Assembly: GCA_041394905.1 (NCBI GenBank)
Contig: JAWKHJ010000009.1
Coordinates: 1-64,000, forward strand
Origin: RI-231 sp041394905
GTDB taxonomy: Bacteria > Acidobacteriota > Terriglobia > Bryobacterales > UBA6623
Length of the DNA stretch: 64,000 nucleotides
Reading direction: 5' to 3'
Shown: one piece after another, positions 53,516 to 64,000 of the stretch
Layout of the letters: each line of letters begins with the position of its first letter
How positions within the stretch are numbered: the first letter of the stretch is position 1
Notes under the pieces: model-generated
The model's database searches: none
Told to the model about the DNA's origin: nothing
Seen by the model: the letters and a program-made list of their open reading frames with translations, nothing else
Position numbers and translations under genes: made by a program

Positions 53516-53950
53516 TCAGCGGTTGATCCGCGTCGACTGCCGGGCTGTGAGTTGCCAACCGGACGGAGTCTTCAGCAGGACGTGAAGCACGTTGAGCCGG
53601 ACGACGGATGGCTCGCCGCTCTCCCGGTTGATGAAGTCGAGGTCCGCCTTGACGATTGCGGTCTTGCCATAGACCCGCACATTGGGATCGTGAATGACGA
53701 TTTCGCGCTTCCCGCTCGCGAGCAGCCCGGCCAACACATCGGCCCGCGTCTCCGTCTTGCCGTCGGAGTGGCTGTAGGAGAGATCCTCGTGCAGCAGCTT
53801 GCCGAGCGCGGCGACATCCTTGGACTCCGTGGCCTGACGCCAAGCCTCCATCGCCGCCAAGACTTCTTTTTCAGAGGTTGTCGCAGCGCTCAGGCAAGCG
53901 GCTCCGACCAAGACAAACAACAGCAGGGTGCGCATGTCGACGCTGAGCAT
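53516..53950 (-). CDS. Exported NTF2-like protein (SnoaL/DUF4440 type)
   Basis: 144 residues with a signal peptide (TLLLFVLVGAACLSAA) and a cone-shaped NTF2-like fold: VLAAMEAWRQATESKDVAALGKLLHEDLSYSHSDGK, VRVYGKTAIVKADLDF, RLNVLHVLLKTPSGWQLTARQST. The function is unknown; such proteins often bind small ligands or act as stress proteins. It may be co-transcribed with pspC. Confidence 0.85.
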   Translation of the reverse strand: MLSVDMRTLLLFVLVGAACLSAATTSEKEVLAAMEAWRQATESKDVAALGKLLHEDLSYSHSDGKTETRADVLAGLLASGKREIVIHDPNVRVYGKTAIVKADLDFINRESGEPSVVRLNVLHVLLKTPSGWQLTARQSTRINR

Positions 53951-53963
53951 AGCGCCGGCGGGA

Positions 53964-54931
53964 TCAGACCCGCAAGGAGGGCTTCACGAACTCGTATGTC
54001 GCCCGCAGAGCCTGTTTCGCCGAATCATCCAGCGGCCGCAGACCGCCCCGCACGCCGTACTCCGGGAACACGCCGCGCAGGTGCAGGACATAGCTCAGCG
54101 CCGGGAAGCCATACGCCACCGCCTGCTCGACGAACATCAGCGCTTTCGACAGCGACGCGATCGCCTCCGTGTGGCGCCCGCGTGGTAGTGGTCCCAGCAA
54201 TCGACGTAGAGCTCGACCCAGCTCGACGCCGGCATGTTGCCCCAGACGCCGCGCAGCATCTCGTCGTAAAGCGTACGTCCGTGCGAACCGGTAAAGGGAT
54301 AGGGCGGCTTGCCCTTGGTCGCCTTGCGGAACTGCTCGAGCCGCTCGATCGGATCGCCCGCCTCGTCCTTGATGTAGCGCAAGGTTGGGATCCGTTCGGC
54401 CATCCCGAGCACGAACTCAACCGACATGTTGCCCGTCGTCTGCACGAACAGCGGCAGGTCGCAAGCCGCAGCGACCTCTTCGTAATAGGCCAGCACCTCG
54501 TCGAGATCGAACTCGCCCTTGTCGCGCGTGGGCAGCGCGATGATGGCGTCAGGCTTGAGCTTCTGCGCGTGCTTGGCGTAGCGGACCGCCGTGGCCGCGT
54601 CGGGCCCCTGCACGCCGATCACAAGCTTTGGACTCAACCCCTCGTTGGCGGCGGCGATGCGTTCCGCGCCCTCAATGCGCTCCTCGAAGCTCAGGTACTG
54701 ATACTGGCTCGCCCGCTGCGGCCAAACGATGCCGTGAACGCCGGTTCTGTCGAGGAACTTGACCTCCGCCTCGAGCGCTTTGAAGTCGACGGCGTCGTCC
54801 TTCGTGTAAGGCGTTTGGACGATCGGGTAGATGCCGCGCAGGTCAGCGCCGCCGGCGCCGCGCGCGTTGAACGCAAAGACGCCGCCCAACATCGCGGAGA
54901 GGGCCTGGCGCCGGGACGGAGGATGGGTCAT
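53964..54931 (-). pseudogene. Dihydrodipicolinate-synthase-family protein, frameshifted
   Basis: Starts at ATG 54931 with a twin-arginine-like leader (PPSRRQALSAMLGGVFAFNA); the ATG overlaps the DUF1501 stop (ATGA). The DapA-type barrel has GIYPIVQTPYTKDDAVDFKALEAEVKFLDRTGVHGIV and the Schiff-base Lys in LRYIKDEAGDP. Near 54190 (HYHAGATRR) the frame slips. The other frame continues HYHAGRHTEAIASLSKALMFVEQAVAYG to FVKPSLRV with a stop at 53964. It is exported, so it is not the lysine-pathway enzyme and is more likely a sugar-acid aldolase or lyase of the cassette. Confidence 0.78.
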
Positions 54932-56328
54932 GCAAGAATCTCGCGAATCACGTGGCCGTGGACATCGGTCAGCCTGCGGTTGATGCCGTTGTGGTACCAA
55001 GTCAGCCGTTCGTGGTCCAGGCCGAGCAAGTGTAGCATCGTCGCATGGAAGTCATAGGACGTCGCAACGTTCTCGACGGACTTTCCGCCGAACTCGTCCG
55101 TTGCGCCGTAGCTGACGCCGCCCTTGACGCCCGCGCCGGCGAACCAGACCGTGAAGGCGTTCGGGTTGTGGTCGCGCCCCACCGTGCCTTCCTGGTGCGT
55201 GGGCATGCGGCCGAACTCGGTAGCCCAAACGACGAGCGTGTCGTCGAGCAGACCGCGCGCCTTCATGTCGGTGAGCAGCGCCGCCGTGGGCTGGTCGAGG
55301 ATCGGGCAGTGACGTTCGTAGTCCGCCTGGAGCGTCTTGTGCGCGTCCCAGTTGAGCAGTCCGTCGACGCCGGATGCACGCGAGGCGCAGAACAAGTTGA
55401 CGAAGCGTACGCCGCGCTCGAGCAGGCGGCGCGCCAGCAGACAGTTGCGCGCGTAGCCGGCCTTGAGGTGGTTTGGGTCATCAGCGCCGTAAAGGTCGCG
55501 CGTGGCTTTGGTCTCTTTCGAGAGGTCGGAAACCTCCGGCGCGGAGAGCTGCATGCGCGCAGCAAGCTCGTAGGCGGCGATGCGCGCACGCAGCTCCGAG
55601 TCGCCTGGATGCTCGTCGGCGTGGCGGCGATTCAAACGTCCCAGAAAGTCGCGCGTGGCCTCTTCCTGCGCGTCGCTGATCGAAGCAGGCCGCTTCAAGT
55701 TGCGGATCGGGTTCTGCGCGTTGAAGACGATCGCCTGATGCTCGGCGGGCAGGAAACCCGCGCCCCAGTTCGCCGGGCCGGCGGGCGGCTCGCCGCGAAT
55801 GTCGGGGATCGCGACGTAGGTAGGCAGATTGTCGTTCGCCGAGCCGAGTGCATAACTGACCCACGAGCCCGCCGAGGGAAACCCCTCGAGGATGAAACCC
55901 GTGTTCATGAACACGCAGGCCGGCCCGTGCGTGTTCGTCTTCGACGTCATCGAGTGGATGAACGCCATCTCGTCGGCGTGTTCGCCCAGACGCGGCAGCA
56001 GCTCGGAGATGGGCTTGCCCGACTGCCCGCGCAGCGTGAACTTCCAGGGCGAGCCCATCAACGCGCCATTCTTGCCCTGGAAGGTGACCATCTGCGCGCC
56101 GGGCGGCGGCTCTTCGCCGGAGCGTTTTTCGAGCTCCGGTTTGTAGTCCCACAAGTCGATGTGCGAAGCGCCGCCAGGGCAGAAGATCTGCAAGACGCGC
56201 TTGGCCTTGGGAGCAAAGTGCGGGCCGCTAGCGGCGGCCGAGGCCTCCCGTGGCAGCAAGGACGCGAGCGCGGCGCCGGCCAAGCCGGTGGTGAAGTCGG
56301 AGAAGAAATCGCGGCGGGTGCGGATCAT
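54928..56328 (-). CDS. DUF1501 exported protein (second cassette)
   Basis: 466 residues with a twin-arginine signal (TRRDFFSDFTTGLAGAALASLL). The DUF1501 core is VLQIFCPGGASHIDLWDYKPEL, VTFQGKNGALMGSPW, LVVWATEFGRMPTHQEG..GRDHNPNAFTVWFAGAGVKGG, then HATMLHLLGLDHERLTWYHNG. It belongs to the alkaline-phosphatase/sulfatase superfamily and is found with DUF1553 proteins in Planctomycetota and Acidobacteriota. The substrate is unknown. Confidence 0.9.
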   Translation of the reverse strand: MIRTRRDFFSDFTTGLAGAALASLLPREASAAASGPHFAPKAKRVLQIFCPGGASHIDLWDYKPELEKRSGEEPPPGAQMVTFQGKNGALMGSPWKFTLRGQSGKPISELLPRLGEHADEMAFIHSMTSKTNTHGPACVFMNTGFILEGFPSAGSWVSYALGSANDNLPTYVAIPDIRGEPPAGPANWGAGFLPAEHQAIVFNAQNPIRNLKRPASISDAQEEATRDFLGRLNRRHADEHPGDSELRARIAAYELAARMQLSAPEVSDLSKETKATRDLYGADDPNHLKAGYARNCLLARRLLERGVRFVNLFCASRASGVDGLLNWDAHKTLQADYERHCPILDQPTAALLTDMKARGLLDDTLVVWATEFGRMPTHQEGTVGRDHNPNAFTVWFAGAGVKGGVSYGATDEFGGKSVENVATSYDFHATMLHLLGLDHERLTWYHNGINRRLTDVHGHVIREILA

Positions 56329-56385
56329 CGCACCGGTCCTCCCGACAGAACGCTTGCCCGCAATGCAGGACTAGGGCCGCGAACA

Positions 56386-59171
<2,786 letters not shown>

Positions 59172-59180
59172 GGGTAGATC

Positions 59181-60626
59181 CTACGCCAACACTTCGTTGA
59201 TCACGTGCCCATGCACGTCCGTCAGCCGGAAATCCCGGCCCCCGAAACGGTAGGTCAACTTCTCGTGGTCCAGCCCCAACAAGTTCAGCACCGTCGCGTG
59301 CAGGTCGTGCAGCGTGCGCTTGCCCTCCACCACGTTGTAGCCGTACTCGTCCGTCTGGCCGTAGATGAAGCCCTTCTTCAACCCGCCGCCAGCCATCGCG
59401 AGCGAGAAGCCGTAAGGGTTGTGGTCGCGACCGTTCGTCCCCTGCACGAACGGGGTACGCCCGAACTCGCCCGTGAACAGCACCAGCGTCTCGTCGAGCA
59501 GCCCGCGCGCCTTCAAGTCCTGAATCAGCGCCGCCACCGGCTGATCGCACGTGAACGCGTTCGCCTCGTGGCCTTCCTTGAGCTGCCCATGCTGGTCCCA
59601 GGGATTGCCCATCGTGCCGTAGCCCGCCGCCACCGAAGTCAGCTCGACGAAGCGCACGCCGCGCTCGACCAACCGCCGCGCGAGCAAACATTGCCGCGCG
59701 TAGGCAGCCTTCGGCTCGTTGTCTGAATCCAACCCGTAAAGCTTCTTCGTCTCTTCGCTCTCGCCCGACAGGTCCGTCAGCTCCGGCACCGCCGACTGCA
59801 TGCGGTAAGCCGTCTCGTAGTTGCGAATCGCCGTCTCGACCGGCTCGTAGCCTTGCAGCGATTCCAGATACTCCTGGTCCATTTCGCGCAAGAAGTCCAG
59901 CCGCATGCGCTGCAGCTTGTCGCTCTCCTTGGGCTTGATGTTGTGGACCGGCTCGGCGTTCTCCGGATAGAGGAACGAGCTCTGGTGTACGGCCGGCAGA
60001 AAGCCATTGCCGTACATGTTGATGCCGCCCAGCGGAATCACGCCCGAGCCCAGCACGACGTATCCGGGCAGGTCGCGATTCTCGGTCCCCAGGCCGTATG
60101 TCGTCCACGCGCCAATGGAGGGGAAGCCGGTGAACGGCATGCCGCAATGGAAGAAGAAGTTTGCCTGGGCGTGCTCCATGAACGGCGCTGTCATGGAGCG
60201 GATCACCGTCAGCTCATCCGCCTGCTTCCCGATGTGCGGAAACAGATCGCTCACCGGAATGCCGCTCTCGCCGTAGTTGTGGAACGCCCACGGGCTCGGC
60301 ATGATGTTCCCGTCGTCGTTGAACATCGTGCGCTCTGTCTTGAACGGCATCGGCTGGCCGGCTTCTTTGGTGAGCCGAGGCTTGGGGTCGAACGAATCGA
60401 TGTGTGACAGCCCGCCCGACAGATAGCAGAGGATGACGTTTTTGACTTTGGGCGGGAAGTGCGGCTTCTTCGGCGCCATCGGGTCGACCGGACCCGTCAC
60501 CGCCGCGCCAGCTTCCTCCGCCATCAGCCCGGCCAAAGCCACCATGCCGAATCCGGCCGAAGCGGTCCGCAAGGCTTCGCGGCGTGTGCAGCGGCAAGCG
60601 GATTGGCGGTTGACTGGATCTTTCAT
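59181..60626 (-). CDS. DUF1501 exported protein (first cassette)
   Basis: 481 residues from ATG 60626 (MKDPVNRQSACRCTRREALRT, a twin-arginine-type leader). The same DUF1501 core as in the second cassette is seen: VILCYLSGGLSHIDSFDPKPRL, LVLFTGEFGRTPFVQGTNGRDHNPYGFSLAMAGGG, LHATVLNLLGLDHEKLTYRFGGRDF. It ends with the cassette's characteristic TDVHGHVI.EVLA. It lies 38 bases downstream of the first DUF1553 gene. The gene is intact. Confidence 0.92.
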   Translation of the reverse strand: MKDPVNRQSACRCTRREALRTASAGFGMVALAGLMAEEAGAAVTGPVDPMAPKKPHFPPKVKNVILCYLSGGLSHIDSFDPKPRLTKEAGQPMPFKTERTMFNDDGNIMPSPWAFHNYGESGIPVSDLFPHIGKQADELTVIRSMTAPFMEHAQANFFFHCGMPFTGFPSIGAWTTYGLGTENRDLPGYVVLGSGVIPLGGINMYGNGFLPAVHQSSFLYPENAEPVHNIKPKESDKLQRMRLDFLREMDQEYLESLQGYEPVETAIRNYETAYRMQSAVPELTDLSGESEETKKLYGLDSDNEPKAAYARQCLLARRLVERGVRFVELTSVAAGYGTMGNPWDQHGQLKEGHEANAFTCDQPVAALIQDLKARGLLDETLVLFTGEFGRTPFVQGTNGRDHNPYGFSLAMAGGGLKKGFIYGQTDEYGYNVVEGKRTLHDLHATVLNLLGLDHEKLTYRFGGRDFRLTDVHGHVINEVLA

Positions 60627-60664
60627 CGCGACGGTCCTGATTCTACAGCAGCTCAATCCAAGGC

Positions 60665-62611
60665 TCAGCGCAGATACAAAAACTCCTTCAAATTGAACAG
60701 CGACTGCGCAAAGTCACGCCACACCGGCTCCGACTCCATCGGGTCGTTCGCATTGTGCTCACGCGCCAGCATCGCGATGTACGTCGCGGCGCGGTCGCGC
60801 TCCACCGCCGTCGGCTTGCGACCCAGCGCCTTCTCGAACATCTGGTCCACACGCTCGGCCGGCGTAGCGGTCTGCTGCTTACTCACTTTCTCCGCCCACT
60901 TCTCCGACTCCTGGATCACGAACGGGCTATTGAGCATCGTCAGCGCCTGCGCCGGCACATTCGTCGAGTCGCGCTCGCCACGCGTCGAGGCCGGCTTAGG
61001 CAGATCGAACACTTCCAGGAACGGGTTGTGCGTGTTGCGGCGAATCTCCTGGTAGATCGCGCGCCGGCCATTTCCGTCGAGCGGACCCTTGGGGTTGTCA
61101 CCCTTGGTCTTGCCGACGTCGTACGCGTAGTAGACCGGAATCGAAGGCCCGTACATCTCGGTGTCGAGCTCGTCCGCAACGGACAGAATCGCGTCGCGAA
61201 TCGCCTCGGCTTCCAGCCTGCGGACCGGCATGTGGGACAGCAAACGGTTGTCCGGGTCCTGCTCGCCCGCGGCGGGCGAAGCGAGGCTGTTCATGCGATA
61301 GGCGCGCGAGGTGGTGAGCAGGCGGGCCATCTTCTTCACCGACCAGCCGTCCTCCACAAAGCGCGCCGCGAGCCAGTCGAGCAGTTCCGGATGCGTCGGC
61401 TTGTCGCCCAGCTTGCCGAAGTTATCCTCTGTACCCACGATGCCATTGCCAAACAGGTATTTCCAGATCCGATTCACCGCAACGCGCGCCGTCAACGGAT
61501 TCTCCGCGGACGCCACGTCTTCGGCCAGACGCAGCCGCGCCGCACGCGGGTCTGGGTACGTGTCGCCCCCGAGTGCGGTCAGAAAGTGCCGCGGCACCAT
61601 CTCGCCCGGGCTCTTGTGGTTTCCGCGGATCAATAGCGGCTGCCCCTCCCCACCCTCTTCGAGCACGCCCGGTGCACGCCGCGCGATCGGGATTTCCTTT
61701 TCGAGCTTGCGATACTCGGCGACCAGCGGCTTGATCCCTTCCACCTGCGGACCGTTCGGCAAAAGCCCATTTCGGATCGCAAAGTCCAACAACCACGCCT
61801 GCTGGTCGCTCATCTCGCCCGTGCGCCAAGCTTCCACCGCCGCAGTCAAGCGTTCGCTGTAACGTGCGGCCAACGCCTCGGCCGACGACGGCGCGCCGCC
61901 GTCCAACACTTCCAGGATCGGCTCCTCGAGCGACCGCGGCGTGCGGTCCTCGTTGTGGAAAACCACCCGCCCCGCTCCAAACCACGAGCGTCCATCTTTA
62001 ACCGGCTGCGGACGCGGCTTCGTCGCCTGGTCCTCGCGATCGTACTGGAAGTGCGTTTCGTCGTCCAGCGTGGCGTACTCGATATAAGCGGTGAAGCCCT
62101 TCCAGTAATCCGTCTTCCACGTCGCCCATACCGTGTCATCCGTCTTCGGGCTGTAGCGCATCCAATAGATGCCCCCGCGCGGCGCGGCGTAGTTCTCGAT
62201 GATTAACTGGACGAAGGCAAAGTTGCCGCCGGACGCCTCGAAGCTGATGTAGTCGGAGTCGATCGTGAAGCGCGGCGACTGCACCACGCCATCGTGCTTC
62301 CGGCTGATCGTGTTCGTCCGGACGCCCGCCGGGTAGATCCGACTGACCGCGCGTCCGCCGTCGGGCGGAACCTCGAACTCGCCTGCAGGCTGCGGCTGCC
62401 GGCCGCAGCCCTGCCCCGTGGCGCAGCCACTGCGCGTAATCCTGCGGCTTGCGCACGTCCCACTGCTGGTCGAAGTACTCCGCGTTGTAGGCCGCACGCG
62501 CCGCCATCTCGTCGCGCCAGTGCTTCTCGAGCGCCTGCCATGAGGCCGCAAAGTCCGCGCCGGTCTTGTCGTGCAGCACGGCCCACGGCGCGAGCGGGTT
62601 CGCCTGCGCAT
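60665..62611 (-). CDS. DUF1549/DUF1553 protein, C-terminal part (first cassette)
   Basis: The genuine part begins near 62400, where losing one G in a GGGG run breaks the gene. It contains a beta-rich insert (FTIDSDYISFEASGGNFAFVQLIIENY). The DUF1553 domain follows: TARVAVNRIWKYLFGNGIVGTEDNFG, PTHPELLDWLAARFVEDGWSVKKM, RRLEAEAIRDAILSVADEL, VPAQALTMLNSPFV, NLKEFLYLR. It ends in the standard way just before the DUF1501 gene. The 5' part is the next entry. Confidence 0.88.
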   Translation of the reverse strand: MRRRTRSRRGPCCTTRPARTLRPHGRRSRSTGATRWRRVRPTTRSTSTSSGTCASRRITRSGCATGQGCGRQPQPAGEFEVPPDGGRAVSRIYPAGVRTNTISRKHDGVVQSPRFTIDSDYISFEASGGNFAFVQLIIENYAAPRGGIYWMRYSPKTDDTVWATWKTDYWKGFTAYIEYATLDDETHFQYDREDQATKPRPQPVKDGRSWFGAGRVVFHNEDRTPRSLEEPILEVLDGGAPSSAEALAARYSERLTAAVEAWRTGEMSDQQAWLLDFAIRNGLLPNGPQVEGIKPLVAEYRKLEKEIPIARRAPGVLEEGGEGQPLLIRGNHKSPGEMVPRHFLTALGGDTYPDPRAARLRLAEDVASAENPLTARVAVNRIWKYLFGNGIVGTEDNFGKLGDKPTHPELLDWLAARFVEDGWSVKKMARLLTTSRAYRMNSLASPAAGEQDPDNRLLSHMPVRRLEAEAIRDAILSVADELDTEMYGPSIPVYYAYDVGKTKGDNPKGPLDGNGRRAIYQEIRRNTHNPFLEVFDLPKPASTRGERDSTNVPAQALTMLNSPFVIQESEKWAEKVSKQQTATPAERVDQMFEKALGRKPTAVERDRAATYIAMLAREHNANDPMESEPVWRDFAQSLFNLKEFLYLR

Positions 62612-63923
62612 CGAGCGCCGCCTCGACTTTCGTCATCTTCCCGTCGAGCAACTCCTGGCCAAAGCTGCGCGCCTTCTCACTCCAGGCAGCGGCCAGCTTC
62701 TCGCGCAGTTCGCCCTTGATCTCGGCCAGTCGCGCGCGATTCATGTTTAAGCGCTCGGGCGAATCGATCGCGCGCTGCGTTGGCCGCGCGCCTTTGAGCA
62801 CACCGAACAGGGCGTAGTAGTCCTTCTGGCTGATCGCGTCGAACTTGTGGTCATGGCAGCGCGCGCATGAGACCGTCAGCCCCTGAAAGGCCTTGGCGAC
62901 CACGTCGATCTGGTTGTCCGCCCACTTCACGCGGTCTTCCCAAGGGTCGACCGGCTGGAAGCCATGCTCCACCAAGCGCAAGTGCGCCGCGCCCAAAATC
63001 GACTCGTTGATCTCGAGCTCCGCGTTCATGCGAGGGTGTTCGAGCAGATCGCCCGCCAAGTGCTCGCGAATGAGCTGGTCGTAGGGCGTGTCGCTGTTGA
63101 AGGCCCTTACCAAGTAGTCGCGGTAGCGCCAGGCATAGGGCGTATCCGGATCGCCTTCCGAGCCATGAGACTCGGCATAGCGCACCAAGTCCATCCAATG
63201 GCGCGCCCAAGCCTCACCAAAGCGCGGCGAGGCGAGCAGCCGGTCAATGAGCTTCTCGTGAGCGTCCGGCGCGGAATCATTCACGAAGGCGTGGATCTCG
63301 TCCGGCGTCGGCGGCAGGCCCGTCAGATCGAACGTGGCGCGGCGAATGAACGTCCGCCGGTCGGCATCCTCAGCCAGCGCCAGCCCCTTCGACTCCATCG
63401 CCGCAAGCAGGAAGCGGTCCACATCATTGCGAGCCCAGTCGCGCTTGGACGGCTCCGGGACTTGCGGCTTGCGCACCGGCTGCCAAGCCCAGTGCTCAGC
63501 GCGGCGGGCTTCCAGGTCGAACTTCGCCTTGGGGTCCGGCGTCGCGGGCGCCGCTTCCTCGGGCCAGGGCAGGCCCATCTCGATCCAGCGCTCGATGGCG
63601 GCGATCTTCGCGTCGGCCAGCTTGCCCGTCGGCGGCATCTGCATGCCGTCGCCGTGCAACATCGCCACCAGCTTGCTCCCGGCCGGGTCCCCAGCCTTCA
63701 CGACCGGCCCCTGGTCGCCGCCGCGCAGCACGCCGGCGCGGCTGTCCAAGTGGAGGTTCGCGAAGACGGATAACGCCTGCGAGCTGTGGCACGAGTAGCA
63801 ACTCTCGGCCAGCACCGGGCGGACCTGTTTTTCGAAGAATTCGATCTCCGCGGCGCTCGGCGCGGCCAGCGCGCAAGAGGCTACAAACAGTTGAAACAGA
63901 ACGATCTTGGCGCAGGCGGACAC
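62136..63923 (-). CDS. PSCyt1/DUF1549 N-terminal part of the same gene (first cassette)
   Basis: The start is GTG 63923, with AGGA eight bases upstream; the TTG at 63947 would lie between the promoter boxes. A signal peptide (IVLFQLFVASCALAA) is followed by an N-terminal cytochrome domain (SCYSCHSSQ). DUF1549 follows: DRRTFIRRATFDLTGLPPTPDEI, RHWMDLVRYAESHGSEGDPDTPYAWRYRDYLV, and a second heme motif SCARCHDHKFDA. After WLRHGAG (62400) the frame is wrong, and the reading resumes in the 60665-62611 frame. Complete, it is about 1080 residues and would be periplasmic. Confidence 0.88.
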   Translation of the reverse strand: MSACAKIVLFQLFVASCALAAPSAAEIEFFEKQVRPVLAESCYSCHSSQALSVFANLHLDSRAGVLRGGDQGPVVKAGDPAGSKLVAMLHGDGMQMPPTGKLADAKIAAIERWIEMGLPWPEEAAPATPDPKAKFDLEARRAEHWAWQPVRKPQVPEPSKRDWARNDVDRFLLAAMESKGLALAEDADRRTFIRRATFDLTGLPPTPDEIHAFVNDSAPDAHEKLIDRLLASPRFGEAWARHWMDLVRYAESHGSEGDPDTPYAWRYRDYLVRAFNSDTPYDQLIREHLAGDLLEHPRMNAELEINESILGAAHLRLVEHGFQPVDPWEDRVKWADNQIDVVAKAFQGLTVSCARCHDHKFDAISQKDYYALFGVLKGARPTQRAIDSPERLNMNRARLAEIKGELREKLAAAWSEKARSFGQELLDGKMTKVEAALDAQANPLAPWAVLHDKTGADFAASWQALEKHWRDEMAARAAYNAEYFDQQWDVRKPQDYAQWLRHGAGLRPAAAACRRVRGSARRRTRGQSDLPGGRPDEHDQPEARWRGAVAALHDRLRLHQLRGVRRQLCLRPVNHRELRRAARGHLLDALQPEDG

Positions 63924-63937
63924 GATAATCCTGTTAC

Positions 63938-63965
63938 ACGATATCAAAACCCTTCACCGGGTCAA
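63938..63965 (-). promoter_or_regulatory. Candidate promoter of the DUF1553/DUF1501 cassette operon
   Basis: On the minus strand TTGACC (63960-63965), 16 bases, then TATCGT (63938-63943), upstream of GTG 63923. A -35 match of 5/6 and -10 of 4/6 make this a moderate sigma-70 candidate. Confidence 0.45.
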
Positions 63966-64000
63966 GCCGGCGATCCGCTATGCTGGCCGCCATACAGCCA

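Overview
The window is 64 kb of GC-rich DNA from a bacterium that is most likely an acidobacterium of the Bryobacterales/Solibacter type. The taxonomic clues are family-level. There are two VWFA-related proteins of the acidobacterial type and an NHL-repeat protein with the Solibacter-type TIGR03437 module. An acidobacterial LPxTA-type sorting tail and an acidobacterial TPR regulator-like protein are also present. Two tandem cassettes of planctomycete/acidobacterial cytochrome-type (PSCyt/DUF1549/DUF1553) and DUF1501 genes complete the picture. There is one tRNA gene (Leu, anticodon TAA). I see no rRNA genes, CRISPR array, prophage or recognisable transposase.

Layout. 0-9 kb: VWFA and LPxTA proteins, a divergent M19 dipeptidase, a cupin, an SDR, a large NHL/TIGR03437 protein, Bcp peroxiredoxin and an isochorismatase-like hydrolase. 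9.1-17.8 kb: a complete leftward MoxR-DUF58-BatA/B/C/D/E operon with overlapping stop/start codons. 18-25 kb: VWFA protein, BON protein, then a damaged leftward stretch (Rieske protein, LarB, DUF192, acyl-CoA ligase) and a CPA2 antiporter. 25-31.4 kb: sialidase, Rho, ThuA-like protein, alpha/beta hydrolase, and a MarR-DUF1398-DUF1569 operon with a readable promoter and operators. 31.5-36.4 kb: tRNA-Leu, a cytochrome-quinoprotein dehydrogenase, an SGNH-fold protein lacking its catalytic residues, and a PQQ-type beta-propeller. 36.5-39 kb: the mutagenesis genes imuA and imuB, with an S23-type four-helix-bundle gene and inverted heptamer repeats between them. 39-53 kb: lytic transglycosylase, GAF protein, SDR, aroC, rlmB, a UPF0175/DUF3368 toxin-antitoxin pair, DsrE protein, kdgK, sulfatase, MoaD-like protein, cytochrome c and a TPR regulator. 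53-64 kb: PspC, an NTF2-like protein, a dihydrodipicolinate-synthase-like protein and the two DUF1553/DUF1501 cassettes.

A striking property of the whole window is the number of genes broken by one-base frameshifts: roughly fifteen loci, many of them at short G or C runs. The protein readings on both sides of each shift match the same family, so most are probably consensus errors in the assembly rather than dead genes. I therefore give the full span of each broken gene and name the pieces.

The most novel-looking item is the 37998-38482 segment. An S23/four-helix-bundle gene is flanked by inverted GGGACAA-type heptamer arrays and sits exactly at the imuA/imuB junction. The imuA C-terminus and the imuB N-terminus are read from the repeats. 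The imuB ribosome-binding site lies in a hairpin whose loop is the S23 stop codon.
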